NCBI GenBank assembly: GCA_004525465.1
Contig: SPCN01000104.1
Span: 1-7,512 of the forward strand
DNA: 7,512 nt
DNA from: Chrysiogenales bacterium
Lineage (GTDB): Bacteria > Acidobacteriota > Aminicenantia > UBA2199
Direction of reading: 5' to 3'
Part shown: positions 6,772 to 7,512 of the stretch, piece by piece
How the letters are laid out: the number at the start of each line of letters is the position of its first letter
Numbering within the stretch: position 1 is the first letter of the stretch
Made by a program: the position numbers and the translations under genes
The notes under the pieces: generated by a model
Seen by the model: only the letters and a program-made list of their open reading frames with translations
Told to the model about the DNA's origin: nothing
Databases searched by the model: none

Positions 6772-7241
6772 CATTCACCTCCGGGGATGATTTCAGCGGG
6801 GCGTTCGTAATGCCAGTCTTTGCGCAGGGGGTACTGCCCGGCCGGCCAATCGTCGGCCAGCAGCAGCGGCCGTGGGTCGGGGATGTTTTCGACCACCAGA
6901 CCGAACATGTCCTGGAGTTCTCGTTCGTACAGGATGGCTCCCGGAATGACAGCGCAGATGCTGGGGATCTTCGGTTCGCTGCGGGGCGTCAGGATGCGTA
7001 CATTGACCGTGGCTATGTCGTTGGACATGTGGTAGACCACCTCAAAGTTCTCTCCCAGGTCGACGCCGCTGATCGTGCCCACATGGGTGAAGCCGAACTG
7101 CTCCTTCAGGTAGGTGAGGACGGCGTTCAGTTGCTCGCGCGCCACTTTGAGCTGGACACGGCGCGGCGCCGTCAGGGCAATCTCCTGTATTTTGTCCCGG
7201 ATAGCGCTATTTATTTTTTCGACGATTGTTTCGGCGTTCAT
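6771..7241 (-). CDS. NuoC/MbhK-like subunit of group 4 hydrogenase
   Basis: This 156-residue protein carries the NuoC (30 kDa subunit) signature YERELQDMFG at 105-114 and then a Pro-Asp-Pro-Arg segment, DDWPAGQYPLRKDW at 130-143. It binds no cofactor; it is a structural partner of the large subunit in the hydrophilic arm. Here it is a separate protein, as in Mbh and Ech, and not fused to the large subunit as in E. coli HycE. The start at 7241 is chosen because GAGG (7250-7247) lies five bases upstream and because the residues that follow (MNAETIVEKINSAI) look like a normal N-terminus; a frame extending to 7286 would run into the upstream gene. It begins 10 bases after the stop of the NuoB-like gene. 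Confidence 0.92.
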   Translation of the reverse strand: MNAETIVEKINSAIRDKIQEIALTAPRRVQLKVAREQLNAVLTYLKEQFGFTHVGTISGVDLGENFEVVYHMSNDIATVNVRILTPRSEPKIPSICAVIPGAILYERELQDMFGLVVENIPDPRPLLLADDWPAGQYPLRKDWHYERPAEIIPGGE

Positions 7242-7251
7242 GTCGACCTCA

Positions 7252-7512
7252 TTACAAAGAATTGAGGAGCTTGACCACTCCGTCAATCAGGGCATCGGGC
7301 CGGATGGGGCAGCCCGGGATGTAGGCGTTTACCGGCAGGACCTGGTCGATGCTGCCACAGGTATTGTAGGCGCCGCGGTAGACGCAGCCGGACATGGCGC
7401 AGGCGCCGACGGCCACAACGAATTTGGGATCGGGTACCTGTTCGTAGATGCGCACTACCCGGTCGCGGTTCTGCCGGGTGATGGGGCCGGTGCAGACGAT
7501 GACGTCGGCGTG
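7252..7512 (-). CDS. NuoB/MbhJ-like small subunit of group 4 hydrogenase (5' end outside window)
   Basis: The last 86 residues are present; the start lies beyond the right edge. The fragment reads HADVIVCTGPITRQ, then YEQVPDPKFVVAVGACAMSG, GAYNTCGSIDQ and YIPGCPIRPDALIDG, which match the C-terminal half of NuoB-type and group 4 hydrogenase small subunits. The Cys in GACA and the Cys in PGCP correspond to two ligands of the single [4Fe-4S] cluster nearest the active site; the other two (normally a CxxC-type pair) would be upstream. Three more cysteines occur: in IVCTG, in MSGCVY (usually SGG) and in NTCGS. Its role is to pass electrons between the NuoI-like subunit and the Ni-Fe site. The gene ends at TAA 7254-7252, just ahead of the NuoC-like gene in the same operon. 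Confidence 0.9.
   Translation of the reverse strand, partial: HADVIVCTGPITRQNRDRVVRIYEQVPDPKFVVAVGACAMSGCVYRGAYNTCGSIDQVLPVNAYIPGCPIRPDALIDGVVKLLNSL

Noticed and set aside
3682..7512. Respiratory complex I (nuoBCDHI)
   Set aside because: The large subunit keeps all four nickel cysteines and a C-terminal tail, and a hydrogenase maturation protease follows; complex I NuoD has none of these.

Overview
The window looks like bacterial chromosome of moderately high GC. It holds two gene blocks that converge near position 3675. The style of the plus-strand genes points to Acidobacteriota or the related Aminicenantota: a lipoprotein that fuses a sulfatase-fold domain to a long TPR tail, and a single-pass TonB-type protein with a poly-Pro and Gly-Val linker. 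This taxonomic guess is inference from gene style only; no marker gene is present.

Plus strand (1-3670): the C-terminal end of a probable M1-family aminopeptidase (1-285) overlaps by one base the start of a large sulfatase-like/TPR lipoprotein (285-2735). After an intergenic stretch of about 175 bases comes a TonB-family energy transducer (2912-3670). All three products would work at the cell envelope.

Minus strand (7512 down to 3682): a compact operon for a membrane-bound group 4 [NiFe] hydrogenase. Read 5'->3' it has the NuoB-like small subunit (5' end outside the window), a NuoC-like subunit, a NuoD-like large subunit with all four nickel cysteines, a NuoH-like membrane subunit, a NuoI-like 2x[4Fe-4S] subunit, and a HycI-type maturation endopeptidase. 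The order B-C-D-H-I is that of Mbh-type hydrogenases and of complex I. The intact RxCGxC and DPCxxCxxR motifs, the C-terminal extension on the large subunit and the linked protease show that it is a hydrogenase and not complex I. Electrons would pass from ferredoxin (or another low-potential donor) through the NuoI-like and NuoB-like clusters to the Ni-Fe site, with NuoH linking this to ion movement; the reverse direction is equally possible. No antiporter-like (NuoL/M/N or Mrp) subunit is visible; if present it must lie beyond 7512 or elsewhere.

I see no RNA genes, insertion sequences, CRISPR arrays or phage genes. I do not see a clearly new system. The points most worth a second look are the threonine at the catalytic position of the sulfatase-like protein, the subgroup of the hydrogenase and the extra cysteines of its small subunit, and the Gly-Val repeat in the TonB linker.
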